From JAZDJJ01 sp043804035 (GTDB taxonomy: Bacteria; Bacteroidota; Bacteroidia; Palsa-948): DNA of 27,601 nucleotides. Of this stretch, positions 1 to 6,706 are shown piece by piece. The notes under the pieces were generated by a model. It worked only from the letters and a program-made list of their open reading frames with translations, was not told where the DNA came from and searched no databases. The stretch lies in the NCBI GenBank assembly GCA_043804035.1, contig JAZDJJ010000075.1:1-27601 (forward strand). Direction: 5' to 3'. The first letter of the stretch is position 1. Each line of letters begins with the position of its first letter. A program made the translations under genes and the position numbers.

Positions 1-1
1 A

Positions 2-631
2 ACAGTAATGCTTATCAGCAGAGATGCAGCAGAAATGGCCACTTATGGCATAGATGCATCTATAAGCAGTTTTATTGCTAATAAAACACGAGAACTAAAG
101 GATCTCTCTACCGATGAAGAATTGGCGGGAATAGTATCTGACCTCACAGAAAAGAAAAACGAAAAAGCTGAAGCAGTTAAAATGGCTATCAGAGGAATTA
201 TGGCCAGAGCTAAAAATGCGTTTGGCGAACAATCGGCTAAGTTCCGCAGATTTGGTACAAAAGGAATGGATGAAATGCGTGATGTAGAACTGTACAGATG
301 CGGAAAAAGAGTAATAAGAGTGGCTCAGACATACCTCGCCGAACTGACTGTCAAAGGGCTTACTCAAGCAATTATTGATGACTTGAAAAATACAAACACT
401 ATCTTTGATGATAAAATTGACTTAAAAGATGATGCCGAAAGACAACGAGATATTGCTACAGCAAATCGTATTTCCATGGCTAATCAGTTATACAGCAAAA
501 TCGTGGAAGTGTGTGACTATGGCAAAGAACACTGGAAGGCAAAAAACGAAGCTAAATATAATGATTATGTAATTTACGAAATGCCACCACAGGAAACACA
601 AGGAACACCCACTCCGCCACCGGTAGCATAA
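2..631 (+). CDS. Hypothetical helical protein, probably 5'-partial
   Basis: I do not recognise this family. The frame is already open at the window edge and the first ATG is at 8, so the true start probably lies outside the window. At least 207 residues are visible, rich in charged and predicted helical sequence (DLTEKKNEKAEAVKMAIRGI, then repeated K/D/E segments), with no signal peptide or membrane segment in the visible part. The C-terminus ends in a proline/threonine-rich tail (QETQGTPTPPPVA). The next 277 bases carry no gene, only repeats and a promoter. That it is a real gene rests on its length and on a codon pattern like its neighbours. No function can be assigned. Confidence 0.7.
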   Translation, partial: TVMLISRDAAEMATYGIDASISSFIANKTRELKDLSTDEELAGIVSDLTEKKNEKAEAVKMAIRGIMARAKNAFGEQSAKFRRFGTKGMDEMRDVELYRCGKRVIRVAQTYLAELTVKGLTQAIIDDLKNTNTIFDDKIDLKDDAERQRDIATANRISMANQLYSKIVEVCDYGKEHWKAKNEAKYNDYVIYEMPPQETQGTPTPPPVA

Positions 632-652
632 ATGAGAAGTGGTTGTCTGAAC

Positions 653-692
653 TGTTTCATTGTTTCATTGTTTCATTGTTTCATTGTTTCAT
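653..692. repeat. Five perfect 8-bp tandem repeats (TGTTTCAT)
   Basis: Five identical head-to-tail copies of TGTTTCAT run from 653 to 692 and end just before the TTG of a predicted promoter. Perfect short tandem arrays like this can change copy number by slippage. Confidence 0.95.
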
Positions 693-694
693 TG

Positions 695-723
695 TTGTAA
701 TTTGATTTTAAAATGTATCTTTG
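695..723 (+). promoter_or_regulatory. Bacteroidota-type promoter (TTG - 18 bp - TATCTTTG)
   Basis: TTG at 695-697 and TATCTTTG at 716-723 are 18 bases apart and match the known Bacteroidota primary sigma factor consensus (TTG, about 19 bases, TAnnTTTG). Transcription would start near 730, run through the palindromic repeat at 743-850, and reach the small membrane-protein gene at 909. Prediction from motif and spacing only. Confidence 0.55.
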
Positions 724-742
724 ACATATTAAACACAATAAA

Positions 743-850
743 CGTCATTGCGAGGGAGGAACGACCGAAGCAATCTGTTTTTTCATATAGAAATAGAGAT
801 TGCTTCCTGCTTCGCAGTCGCAATGACGAAATTAATTTTTGGAACTGCCC
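743..850. repeat. Palindromic dispersed repeat, copy 1
   Basis: The left arm CGTCATTGCGA (743-753) pairs with TCGCAATGACG (818-828), and GAAGCAATCT (767-776) pairs with AGATTGCTTC (797-806), giving a long two-part hairpin. The right flank ends in GGAACTGCCC (841-850), the same end as the copy near 6271-6539. Repeats of this CGTCATTGCGAG type are known as dispersed non-coding palindromes in many bacteria. Short open frames across it are by-products. Confidence 0.9.
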
Positions 851-855
851 AATGT

Positions 856-900
856 AACAATTAACAATTAACAATTAACAATTAACAATTAACAATTAAC
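856..900. repeat. 7-bp tandem repeats (AACAATT) before a start codon
   Basis: Six exact copies of AACAATT (856-897) and a partial seventh lie directly upstream of the start codon at 909. They would form an unstructured A/U-rich leader next to the start, in a group of bacteria that does not depend on Shine-Dalgarno sequences. Confidence 0.95.
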
Positions 901-908
901 TAATTATT

Positions 909-1280
909 ATGAAAACAAAAAGCATTTTTATCGTAGCGATTTGCATAATGCAATTTGCTTTTATTAGTGAAATCAATGCGCAAAATGTGGGTATCAATAC
1001 AACAAGCACATTGCTAAACATCAAAGAAATTCCATACACACTTGACGACCGCGACAGAATAATACGGTTAGAAGTCCATTTGGAAGCCATAGATGATAAA
1101 TTCAGAGCTATAGATGATAAAATAGATAAACTTTATACACTCATCTATTTTGTGCTTGGTGGTGTGTTCGGACTTATTGGTTTGATTATGTGGGACAGAC
1201 GCTCTTACATCAAACCCGTGAAAGAAGATATAAAACAATTGCAGATGGCTCTCAGAGAGTTCGCAAAAAAAACAACCTGA
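909..1280 (+). CDS. Small exported/membrane coiled-coil protein with a WDRR motif
   Basis: 123 residues. A signal-peptide-like N-terminus (about 1-24, ending NAQ) is followed by a short segment QNVGINTT, a charged coiled-coil stretch (DDRDRIIRLEVHLEAIDDKF, about 46-65) with an internal near-repeat (EAIDDKF / RAIDDKI), one membrane helix (about 78-94) and the sequence WDRR (95-98) before a charged tail. Small Bacteroidota membrane proteins of the form coiled coil - membrane helix - WDRRT..KPV are familiar as hypothetical proteins; their role is unknown to me. The start is clear: ATGAAAAC just after an AT-rich leader, the same pattern as the gene at 1613. The QNVGINTT start resembles the N-terminus of large Bacteroidota surface proteins, so the gene may be a fusion, but that match is very short. 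Confidence 0.75.
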   Translation: MKTKSIFIVAICIMQFAFISEINAQNVGINTTSTLLNIKEIPYTLDDRDRIIRLEVHLEAIDDKFRAIDDKIDKLYTLIYFVLGGVFGLIGLIMWDRRSYIKPVKEDIKQLQMALREFAKKTT

Positions 1281-1338
1281 ACTAGCTGAGATTTTTCGCA
1301 CATATAATCTAATGTAGTATCTTTCTAATTATTAAACA

Positions 1339-1485
1339 TAGGACTTACGCAAACATTCATTTATAAACTAACATTTATGCCACTAAGACACGAAGACACC
1401 AAGTTTTTGTTTTGCAAGAGAATAATTCACCAGAATTTCTTTGTGAATCTTTGTGGCAGAATAAGAAAACTCTGCGTAAGTCCTA
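1339..1485. repeat. 147-bp MITE-like element with perfect 13-bp terminal inverted repeats
   Basis: TAGGACTTACGCA (1339-1351) and TGCGTAAGTCCTA (1473-1485) are exact reverse complements. Inside is a second, imperfect palindrome starting TGCCACTAAGACACGAAG (from 1378) and ending CTTTGTGGCA (1449-1458). No transposase frame fits inside. It occupies most of the 332-base gap between the genes ending at 1280 and starting at 1613. The 61-residue open frame across it (1377-1562) is not credible as a gene. Confidence 0.85.
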
Positions 1486-1559
1486 TAATCATATTTTTGG
1501 AGAACTTATCAAACTTCCAAAAGAAATCAACCAACTTATACTGTTCACAAATCAAAAAT

Positions 1560-1595
1560 TAACAATATAACAATCTAACAATGTAACAATGTAAC
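1560..1595. repeat. 8-bp degenerate tandem repeats (TAACAATN) upstream of the porP-like gene
   Basis: Four units of TAACAATN (N = A, C, G, G) and a partial fifth end 17 bases before the ATG at 1613. The design closely resembles the AACAATT array before the gene at 909, and both genes begin with TTATTATGAAAAC or nearly so. Confidence 0.85.
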
Positions 1596-1612
1596 TTTAA
1601 AACCAATTTATT

Positions 1613-2656
1613 ATGAAAACAAAAGTAAAAAAAGCAATTATCCTCCTGATAGTGTTCGGAGGAGTGATGAAAGTGCAATCGCAGGACATTCACTTTTCAC
1701 AATTTTGGATGGCACCACTATTACAAAATCCTGCTCTTGCTGGAGCCAATTATGACTTACGAGCAATTGTTAATTACAAAAACCAGTGGAATACTGTGGC
1801 ATCGCCTTACAAAACTGTCAATTTATCTTTTGATATGAAGTTGAATAAGAAAGACGCGAAGAAAGGATTTTGTGCAGCAGGATTAAATATTTTTAACGAT
1901 AAAGCCGGAGATGCGAATATGAATACGACACAAGGTAATTTATCATTTGGCTACCATGTTATACTGAACGACAATAGTACTTTAGGCGGTGGTCTCATGG
2001 CAGGACTCGCACAACGAAGCATTAACTATTCAAATCTTCAATGGGCAAATCAGTATGATGGAACAAAATACAATGCTACACTGCCGTCAAAAGAGCCGGA
2101 AGGAAATAATAATTTTTCTTTTACTGATTTTGGAGGAGGTATTTTATGGACATATAATAAAGGAGAAGAATATATGACCGAGAATAATCAAATAAAAGCT
2201 ACTGCTGGAATCGCAGTATTTCATCCACATCAGCCAAAATATTCTTTTTATAATACTCCGGATGAAAAAATTTATATGAAAACAATTGTTCATGCTAATG
2301 TATTATATGGAATTAAGAATACAAATTTTTCATTGGTTCCCGGTTTTATGTTTTACAAACAAGGCACTGCTAACGAATTATTTGCAGGTTCTATGATTCG
2401 CTATACATTACAAGAGCAATCAAAATACACCGGCTACCTGAAAGGTGCAGCATTATCATGGGGAGCATATTACCGAAATAAAGATGCAGTAGTAGCCATT
2501 ATGATGTTGGAGTTTTCGCAATATGCTATCGGGGTGAGTTACGATGTGAATGTTTCGGGTTTGAAATCAGCCAGCAAAGGTAATGGTGGAATTGAAATCT
2601 CTCTGCGTTTTGTAAATCCTAATCCATTCCTGTACAAAAATGTTCCAAGAATTTAA
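1613..2656 (+). CDS. PorP/SprF family type IX secretion system membrane protein
   Basis: 347 residues, the usual size for the family. A signal peptide (about 1-24, ending QSQ) precedes the family hallmark QDIHFSQFWMAPLLQNPALA, then a series of amphipathic strands typical of an outer-membrane barrel (NLSFGYHVIL, LGGGLMAGLAQ, IEISLRFVNP). PorP/SprF proteins are outer-membrane components associated with type IX secretion and gliding; many genomes carry many paralogues, each beside a large secreted or OmpA-like protein, so this copy need not be the core one. The stop codon overlaps the start of the OmpA-like gene by one base, so the two are almost certainly co-transcribed and probably act together at the outer membrane. 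Assignment to the family is firm; the exact role of this paralogue is not known. Confidence 0.93.
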   Translation: MKTKVKKAIILLIVFGGVMKVQSQDIHFSQFWMAPLLQNPALAGANYDLRAIVNYKNQWNTVASPYKTVNLSFDMKLNKKDAKKGFCAAGLNIFNDKAGDANMNTTQGNLSFGYHVILNDNSTLGGGLMAGLAQRSINYSNLQWANQYDGTKYNATLPSKEPEGNNNFSFTDFGGGILWTYNKGEEYMTENNQIKATAGIAVFHPHQPKYSFYNTPDEKIYMKTIVHANVLYGIKNTNFSLVPGFMFYKQGTANELFAGSMIRYTLQEQSKYTGYLKGAALSWGAYYRNKDAVVAIMMLEFSQYAIGVSYDVNVSGLKSASKGNGGIEISLRFVNPNPFLYKNVPRI

Positions 2657-4215
2657 TGATTATGACGAAGAAAATTTTATTCGTTTGGTTGTTGATTTTT
2701 TATTTTGGTGTTTTTTCTTACGCACAAAAAAAATCAGATTCTGATATTGAAAAAATAAATATCACCAATCTTGGCAAAACCATCAACACCGCTTTTCAGG
2801 AATATGCACCCGTCATATCAGCTGACGGAAATATGATGGTTTTTACTTCCAGACGCCCGGTAACGAAAAAAGAAATTATGAAGGGAAAGCAGGTAATGGA
2901 AAATGTTTATGTGTCATATTATGATGAGAAGAAGAAAAAATGGAAAGATGCAAAACGACTTTCTGAATCTATCAATCAGCCTGACAGGCACAATTCAGCC
3001 ATTGCCCTTTCTAATGATGGACAACGTATGCTATTATATCGCGATGACAAAAATGGCAACGGAGATATTTATGAATCCATATTAGATGGTGAAGAATGGA
3101 GCATCCCCGTTAAATTACCTGCCCCAATCAACAGTGATGACCATGAATCCTCAGCCAGTATTTCTCCTGATGGTCGTACAATATATTTTGTCAGTAACCG
3201 AAAAGATGGTCAGGGAGGACGCGACATTTGGATGTGCATGCAAGATAAAAATGGTAAATGGGGAAAAGAAAAAAATCTTGGCGCCATAATCAACACTTCA
3301 GAAGATGAAGAAGGAATTTTTATTCACCCCGATGGAAAAACAATTTACTTCAGTTCCAAAGGACATAAGTCATTAGGTGGATATGATATTTTTAAATCCG
3401 TGTATGACAATGATAAATGGAGCGAGCCGATAAATCTTGGTTCACCTATTAATACTATTGATGATGATTTGTATTTTGTGATAACCGCAGACGGTATAAC
3501 AGGTTATTATGCCTCGGCGAAAACAGGAGGAATAGGAGAAAAAGATATTTATAAAATAAAACCCGTAGAAAAGAAAAAAGACAAAGGTCCTAAACTAACC
3601 TTGTTTAAAGGAAACGTTATTGATAAATTAACTCTTGCTCCCCTTGAATCGGAAATAGAAATTACAGACAATGAAAAAAATGAAGTCATTTCCAAAATAA
3701 AATCTAACAGTGTAACCGGGAATTTTCTTATATCACTTCCTTCAGGAAAAAATTACGGGATAAACGTAAAAAAAGAAGGGTACTTGTTTTACTCCGATAA
3801 CCTTATCATCCCCGATACAGCTGCATACAAAGAAATAATTAAAACTGTTCCACTTGAAAAATTAAATGTAGGAAGTAAAATAGTCCTCAGAAATGTTTTT
3901 TATGATTTTGATAAATCCACTTTGCGTCATGAATCTATATCAGAACTTGAACGCTTGATTCAACTGCTGAACGATAATAGTACTATGAAAATAGAATTAT
4001 CCAGCCATACTGATAACAAAGGTACTGATGAATACAACATAAAACTTTCACAAGACAGGGCACAATCCGTAGTAGATTATCTCATTGATAAAAACATCGG
4101 AAAAGACCGCCTTGTAGCAAAGGGCTATGGAGAATCGCAACCCATCGCTACAAACGATACTGATGAAGGAAGACAAATGAACCGAAGAACAGAGTTTGAA
4201 ATTATCAGCAAATAA
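2656..4215 (+). CDS. OmpA family protein with PD40 (WD40-like) repeats
   Basis: 519 residues; signal peptide about 1-24 (ends SYAQ). At least five PD40-type beta-propeller motifs follow: SADGNMMVFTSRR, SNDGQRMLLYRDD, SPDGRTIYFVSNR, HPDGKTIYFSSKG and TADGITGYYASAK. A carboxypeptidase-regulatory-like beta-sandwich lies at about 313-395 (TLFKGNVIDKLTLAPLESEI). The OmpA C-terminal domain is at about 410-519, with the peptidoglycan-binding signature around NIKLSQDRAQSVVDYL and the end MNRRTEFEI. The protein is expected in the periplasm, anchored to peptidoglycan, with the propeller binding a partner. The domain order matches PorE-type proteins of type IX secretion, but the TPR repeats at the PorE N-terminus are absent. 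The start overlaps the porP-like stop (TAATG); a second in-frame ATG at 2662 is possible. Confidence 0.92.
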   Translation: MIMTKKILFVWLLIFYFGVFSYAQKKSDSDIEKINITNLGKTINTAFQEYAPVISADGNMMVFTSRRPVTKKEIMKGKQVMENVYVSYYDEKKKKWKDAKRLSESINQPDRHNSAIALSNDGQRMLLYRDDKNGNGDIYESILDGEEWSIPVKLPAPINSDDHESSASISPDGRTIYFVSNRKDGQGGRDIWMCMQDKNGKWGKEKNLGAIINTSEDEEGIFIHPDGKTIYFSSKGHKSLGGYDIFKSVYDNDKWSEPINLGSPINTIDDDLYFVITADGITGYYASAKTGGIGEKDIYKIKPVEKKKDKGPKLTLFKGNVIDKLTLAPLESEIEITDNEKNEVISKIKSNSVTGNFLISLPSGKNYGINVKKEGYLFYSDNLIIPDTAAYKEIIKTVPLEKLNVGSKIVLRNVFYDFDKSTLRHESISELERLIQLLNDNSTMKIELSSHTDNKGTDEYNIKLSQDRAQSVVDYLIDKNIGKDRLVAKGYGESQPIATNDTDEGRQMNRRTEFEIISK

Positions 4216-4265
4216 CTCATGTTATAAATAAGCGATAACACGGTTACAACGGGCTCAATAAAAGA

Positions 4266-4296
4266 TTTGTTAATCAATTTACTTTTTATACATTTG
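4266..4296 (+). promoter_or_regulatory. Bacteroidota-type promoter (TTTG - 19 bp - TACATTTG)
   Basis: TTTG at 4266-4269 and TACATTTG at 4289-4296 with exactly 19 bases between them is an excellent match to the consensus. It would read through the decayed transposase fragment towards the STAS-rnz pair, giving a leader of about 330 bases, or it may once have served the fragment. Confidence 0.6.
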
Positions 4297-4310
4297 CCAA
4301 AATTTCATTT

Positions 4311-4514
4311 ATGACAAGTATAGGAAAAATTATTTTATCAGAAAAAGAAAAGCAGGAATTGCTTATCTTGTCAAGGTCATAGAAAATGGATTTTCAATAT
4401 GTTCTGCGTTCAAGAATTATTTTAATGAGTTCAGAAAACAAAAAGCATGACAGAGAAGAATATTTTAGATGCAATCCGATTTCATTTGGAAAGATTAAAA
4501 GAAGAACATATTAA
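4311..4514 (+). pseudogene. Possible decayed IS630-family transposase N-terminus
   Basis: The frame reads MTSIGKIILSEKEKQELLIL followed by SRS, an in-frame TAG (4380-4382), then KMDFQYVLRSRIILMSSENK and a further 25 or so residues before the next stop. The spacing and the pattern ILSE.E...L..LSRS......VLRSRIIL look like the N-terminal region of IS630-type transposases. The catalytic DDE part is missing. Resemblance is judged by eye and the fragment is short. The remainder of the 417-base gap (4216-4632) holds a strong promoter-like motif and an overlapping 38-codon frame at 4447-4563 (MTEKNILDAIRFHLERLKEE...), which could be a second remnant. Confidence 0.35.
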
Positions 4515-4632
4515 AATCCCTGTACAAAGAACCGATGCGGAAACTTTTATATTTGCAGTGTAGAATGATTCCAAAAATTACCGACACAGAACAACCTTAT
4601 GAAACATGTCATTTATTTAATAAAAATAAAAT

Positions 4633-5001
4633 ATGAATTTCAAAATCCAAAAACAAGACGAATACACAATTATCAAAACCAACGTTGAGAAGTTAGATAC
4701 TTCTGTTGCGCCTGCCTTAAAAGCTGAATTAGTGATATTAAATTCAGATGGCGTGAAAAACATTATCATAGATATGAGTAACACGCTTTATTGCGACTCT
4801 TCGGGGCTTAGCGCAATTCTCGTTGCTAATCGTCTCTGCAAAAATGCAAACGGTTTTCTCGTCATCACCGGCTTACATAATACTGTGAAAAACCTTATCT
4901 CTATTTCACAATTAGATTCTATCCTTATTATTACATCTTCGGTTGACGAAGGCATTGAACTATTGAAAGAAAAAATAGAAAAAAATATTAACAAGGACTA
5001 A
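4633..5001 (+). CDS. STAS domain protein (anti-sigma factor antagonist-like)
   Basis: 122 residues covering a single STAS domain, the usual length. The core is NIIIDMSNTLYCDSSGLSAI with the conserved DSSG loop at 55-58; Ser57 corresponds to the phosphorylated serine of SpoIIAA. Such proteins bind an anti-sigma factor or serine kinase in the cytoplasm, with binding controlled by serine phosphorylation. No kinase or phosphatase partner is in the window. A 49-base gap separates it from the rnz frame downstream on the same strand; STAS and rnz genes are commonly adjacent in Bacteroidota, so they are likely co-transcribed. The partner and the signal are unknown. Confidence 0.9.
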   Translation: MNFKIQKQDEYTIIKTNVEKLDTSVAPALKAELVILNSDGVKNIIIDMSNTLYCDSSGLSAILVANRLCKNANGFLVITGLHNTVKNLISISQLDSILIITSSVDEGIELLKEKIEKNINKD

Positions 5002-5071
5002 TTTTGAATACGGTATTTGTTTTTATTCTGCTCTGCCCATTTTCAAAAAGATGGTGGTAAACAACAAGCAA

Positions 5072-6025
5072 ATGTTTTCATTTGAAGTAACTATTATCGG
5101 TTGCAGTTCAGCAACGCCAACTTCTACAAGACATCCTTCTGCTCAGGTGCTTAATGTCCATGAGAATTTTTTTTTATTGGACTGTGGCGAAGCAACTCAA
5201 ATTCAACTCAGAAAGTTTCATTTCAAAATTCAACGCATAAAAAATATATTCATCAGTCATCTTCATGGAGATCATTATCTTGGATTGCCCGGATTGTTAA
5301 GCACTATGCATCTGCTCGGCAGAAAAGAAGAAGTACATATTTATTCTCCACCTGGATTGGAAGAAATAATTTCTATCACTCATTATCATTCAAAAACAAC
5401 TTTAAACTTTGATTTAAAATTTCATCTGATAGAAGAAAATAGTTCCGGGAGAATCTTTGAAGATGATAAAATAAGCATTGAAACAATTCCAATGAGTCAT
5501 AGGATTCCATGCTACGGATTTTTATTCAGAGAAAAAATAAAATTCAGAAATATCATCAAAGAAAAAATTGATGAATACAAAATTCCTGTTCAGAAAATTC
5601 ACAACATAAAATCAGGAAAGGACTTTATTACGACTGATGGAAAAATTATTTCAAACAACGAACTTACTATAGAACCGCCTTCCCTTCGTTCGTATGCTTA
5701 TTGTTCCGACACGATATATAATAATTCATACATTGAACAAATAAAAAATGTTGATTTGCTTTACCACGAAGCCACCTTTGCATCAGATATGGCAGACAAA
5801 GCATTGAATACTTTTCATTGCACAGCCAAAGAAGCCGCCACTATTGCCAAAAAAGCGAATGCAAAAAAACTTATCATCGGGCATTACTCTGCGCGGTACA
5901 AAGACCTTTCACCGCTTTTGATTGAAGCAAATAAAGTTTTTCCGAATACAGTACTTGCTGTTGAAGGAGAAAAATATTTGGTAACTTCTTCATACCAAAC
6001 TCAACCGTTAAAAGTTAAAAGTTAA
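5072..6025 (+). CDS. rnz: Ribonuclease Z (tRNA 3' processing endonuclease)
   Basis: 317 residues from the ATG at 5072. A metallo-beta-lactamase-fold nuclease that removes the 3' trailer of tRNA precursors. The N-terminus FEVTIIGCSSATPTSTRHPS is typical; the zinc motif HLHGDH is at 63-68 preceded by FIS, and the other metal ligands lie in SHRIPCYGF, CSDTIY and IIGHYSARY. The length suits the bacterial short form. An upstream in-frame ATG at 5051 adds seven residues (MVVNNKQ); I prefer 5072 because family members begin only a few residues before the beta strand, but the choice is uncertain. It follows the STAS gene closely. Downstream lies a repeat-rich region with no clear terminator. Confidence 0.95.
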   Translation: MFSFEVTIIGCSSATPTSTRHPSAQVLNVHENFFLLDCGEATQIQLRKFHFKIQRIKNIFISHLHGDHYLGLPGLLSTMHLLGRKEEVHIYSPPGLEEIISITHYHSKTTLNFDLKFHLIEENSSGRIFEDDKISIETIPMSHRIPCYGFLFREKIKFRNIIKEKIDEYKIPVQKIHNIKSGKDFITTDGKIISNNELTIEPPSLRSYAYCSDTIYNNSYIEQIKNVDLLYHEATFASDMADKALNTFHCTAKEAATIAKKANAKKLIIGHYSARYKDLSPLLIEANKVFPNTVLAVEGEKYLVTSSYQTQPLKVKS

Positions 6026-6079
6026 TAGAAAAATTGTTAATCGTTTTATTGTAAAAAGTTTCATGAAAACAATGTCCAT

Positions 6080-6238
6080 TCACTTACGCCAAGTTGCTGT
6101 TGGATGTAGTGTCTTCTGTTTATCCAAGTAATCTATTAACTGTTCGTAAGACATATCCTTTATTTTCGTACTTAATTTATTACGGATGTCCCGAAGTTGT
6201 TGTAAAATAGATTTTCGTTTTTTTTCTTTAATTTTCAT
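6080..6238 (-). CDS. Small 52-residue hypothetical protein
   Basis: A short intact frame on the minus strand starts at ATG 6238 and ends with TGA at 6080. It begins MKIKEKKRKSILQQLRDIRN, continues through KLSTKIKDMSYEQLIDYLDK and ends QKTLHPTATWRK. It has the shape of small basic antitoxin-like or regulatory proteins found beside or without toxins in Bacteroidota and cyanobacteria (charged start, LRDIRNKLS helix, conserved-looking HPT..W end), but I cannot name the family. No toxin gene lies beside it, so it may be an orphan. Support comes from a protein-like composition, an uninterrupted frame in an otherwise non-coding gap, and an AT-rich upstream region. Confidence 0.5.
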   Translation of the reverse strand: MKIKEKKRKSILQQLRDIRNKLSTKIKDMSYEQLIDYLDKQKTLHPTATWRK

Positions 6239-6270
6239 GTGAAAATTATTTAATGTTCAGTTTATAATTA

Positions 6271-6539
6271 GGGCAGTTCTAAAAATACAAATAAACGTCA
6301 TTGCGAGGGTTGCCTTAAGCAACCCGAAGCAATCTCTGTCCCTGCTACCTGTCTGCCGTGTTCTGCCTGTGCGTCACCTGTCTGCGTGGTCGCACAGGCA
6401 GACGCAGACAAGTCGGCACAGGCAGATTAGAGATTGCTTCCATTTCGCTTTGCTTATTTCGGCAAATTTCGGCAAAGCTCAATTACCAAGATCAATACGA
6501 GTCATGTCGCAATGACGAAACCAATTTTTGGAACTGCCC
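6271..6539. repeat. Composite palindromic repeat, copy 2, with nested repeats
   Basis: The outer ends GGGCAGTTC (6271-6279) and GAACTGCCC (6531-6539) are inverted. Inside are CGTCATTGCGA (6296-6306) with TCGCAATGACG (6507-6517), and GAAGCAATCTCT (6326-6337) with AGAGATTGCTTC (6429-6440). A small hairpin GGGTTGC/GCAACCC sits at 6307-6325. Two other repeat types are inserted: CCTGTCTGCC/CACAGGCAGA units (about 6349-6427) and a TTCGGCAA ... CAATACGAG unit (about 6458-6502). The 79-residue frame across it is not a gene. Confidence 0.9.
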
Positions 6540-6706
6540 ATTACTCAAGTTGTTCTTTCTCGCAAAGACGCAGAGACGCCAAGAGTTTAAAGTTTAATGT
6601 TCAATAATCAATAGTTCGGCTTGGTTCGGCTTCGCTCACCAACCGTCGCTCACTACCTGTCTGCCGTCTGCACAGGCAGGCAAGTAATCAATAATCAATA
6701 ATCAAT
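6540..6706. repeat. Mosaic of short dispersed repeats between rnz and miaB
   Basis: The stretch holds a CGCAAAGACGCAGAGACGCC unit (from 6559), direct copies of GTTCGGCTT around 6614-6633, a CCTGTCTGCCG / TGCACAGGCAGG palindrome (about 6656-6682), and ATAATCA units on both sides (about 6603-6612 and 6685-6705). The ATAATCA array looks split by an insertion of about 75 bases. No gene is visible. Confidence 0.7.

Noticed and set aside
4447..4563. 38-codon frame MTEKNILDAIRFHLERLKEE...
   Set aside because: Short, overlaps the transposase-like fragment in another frame, and no family recognised; mentioned only as a possible remnant.
6358..6597. 79-residue frame
   Set aside because: Lies entirely within nested palindromic repeats and has repeat-derived composition.
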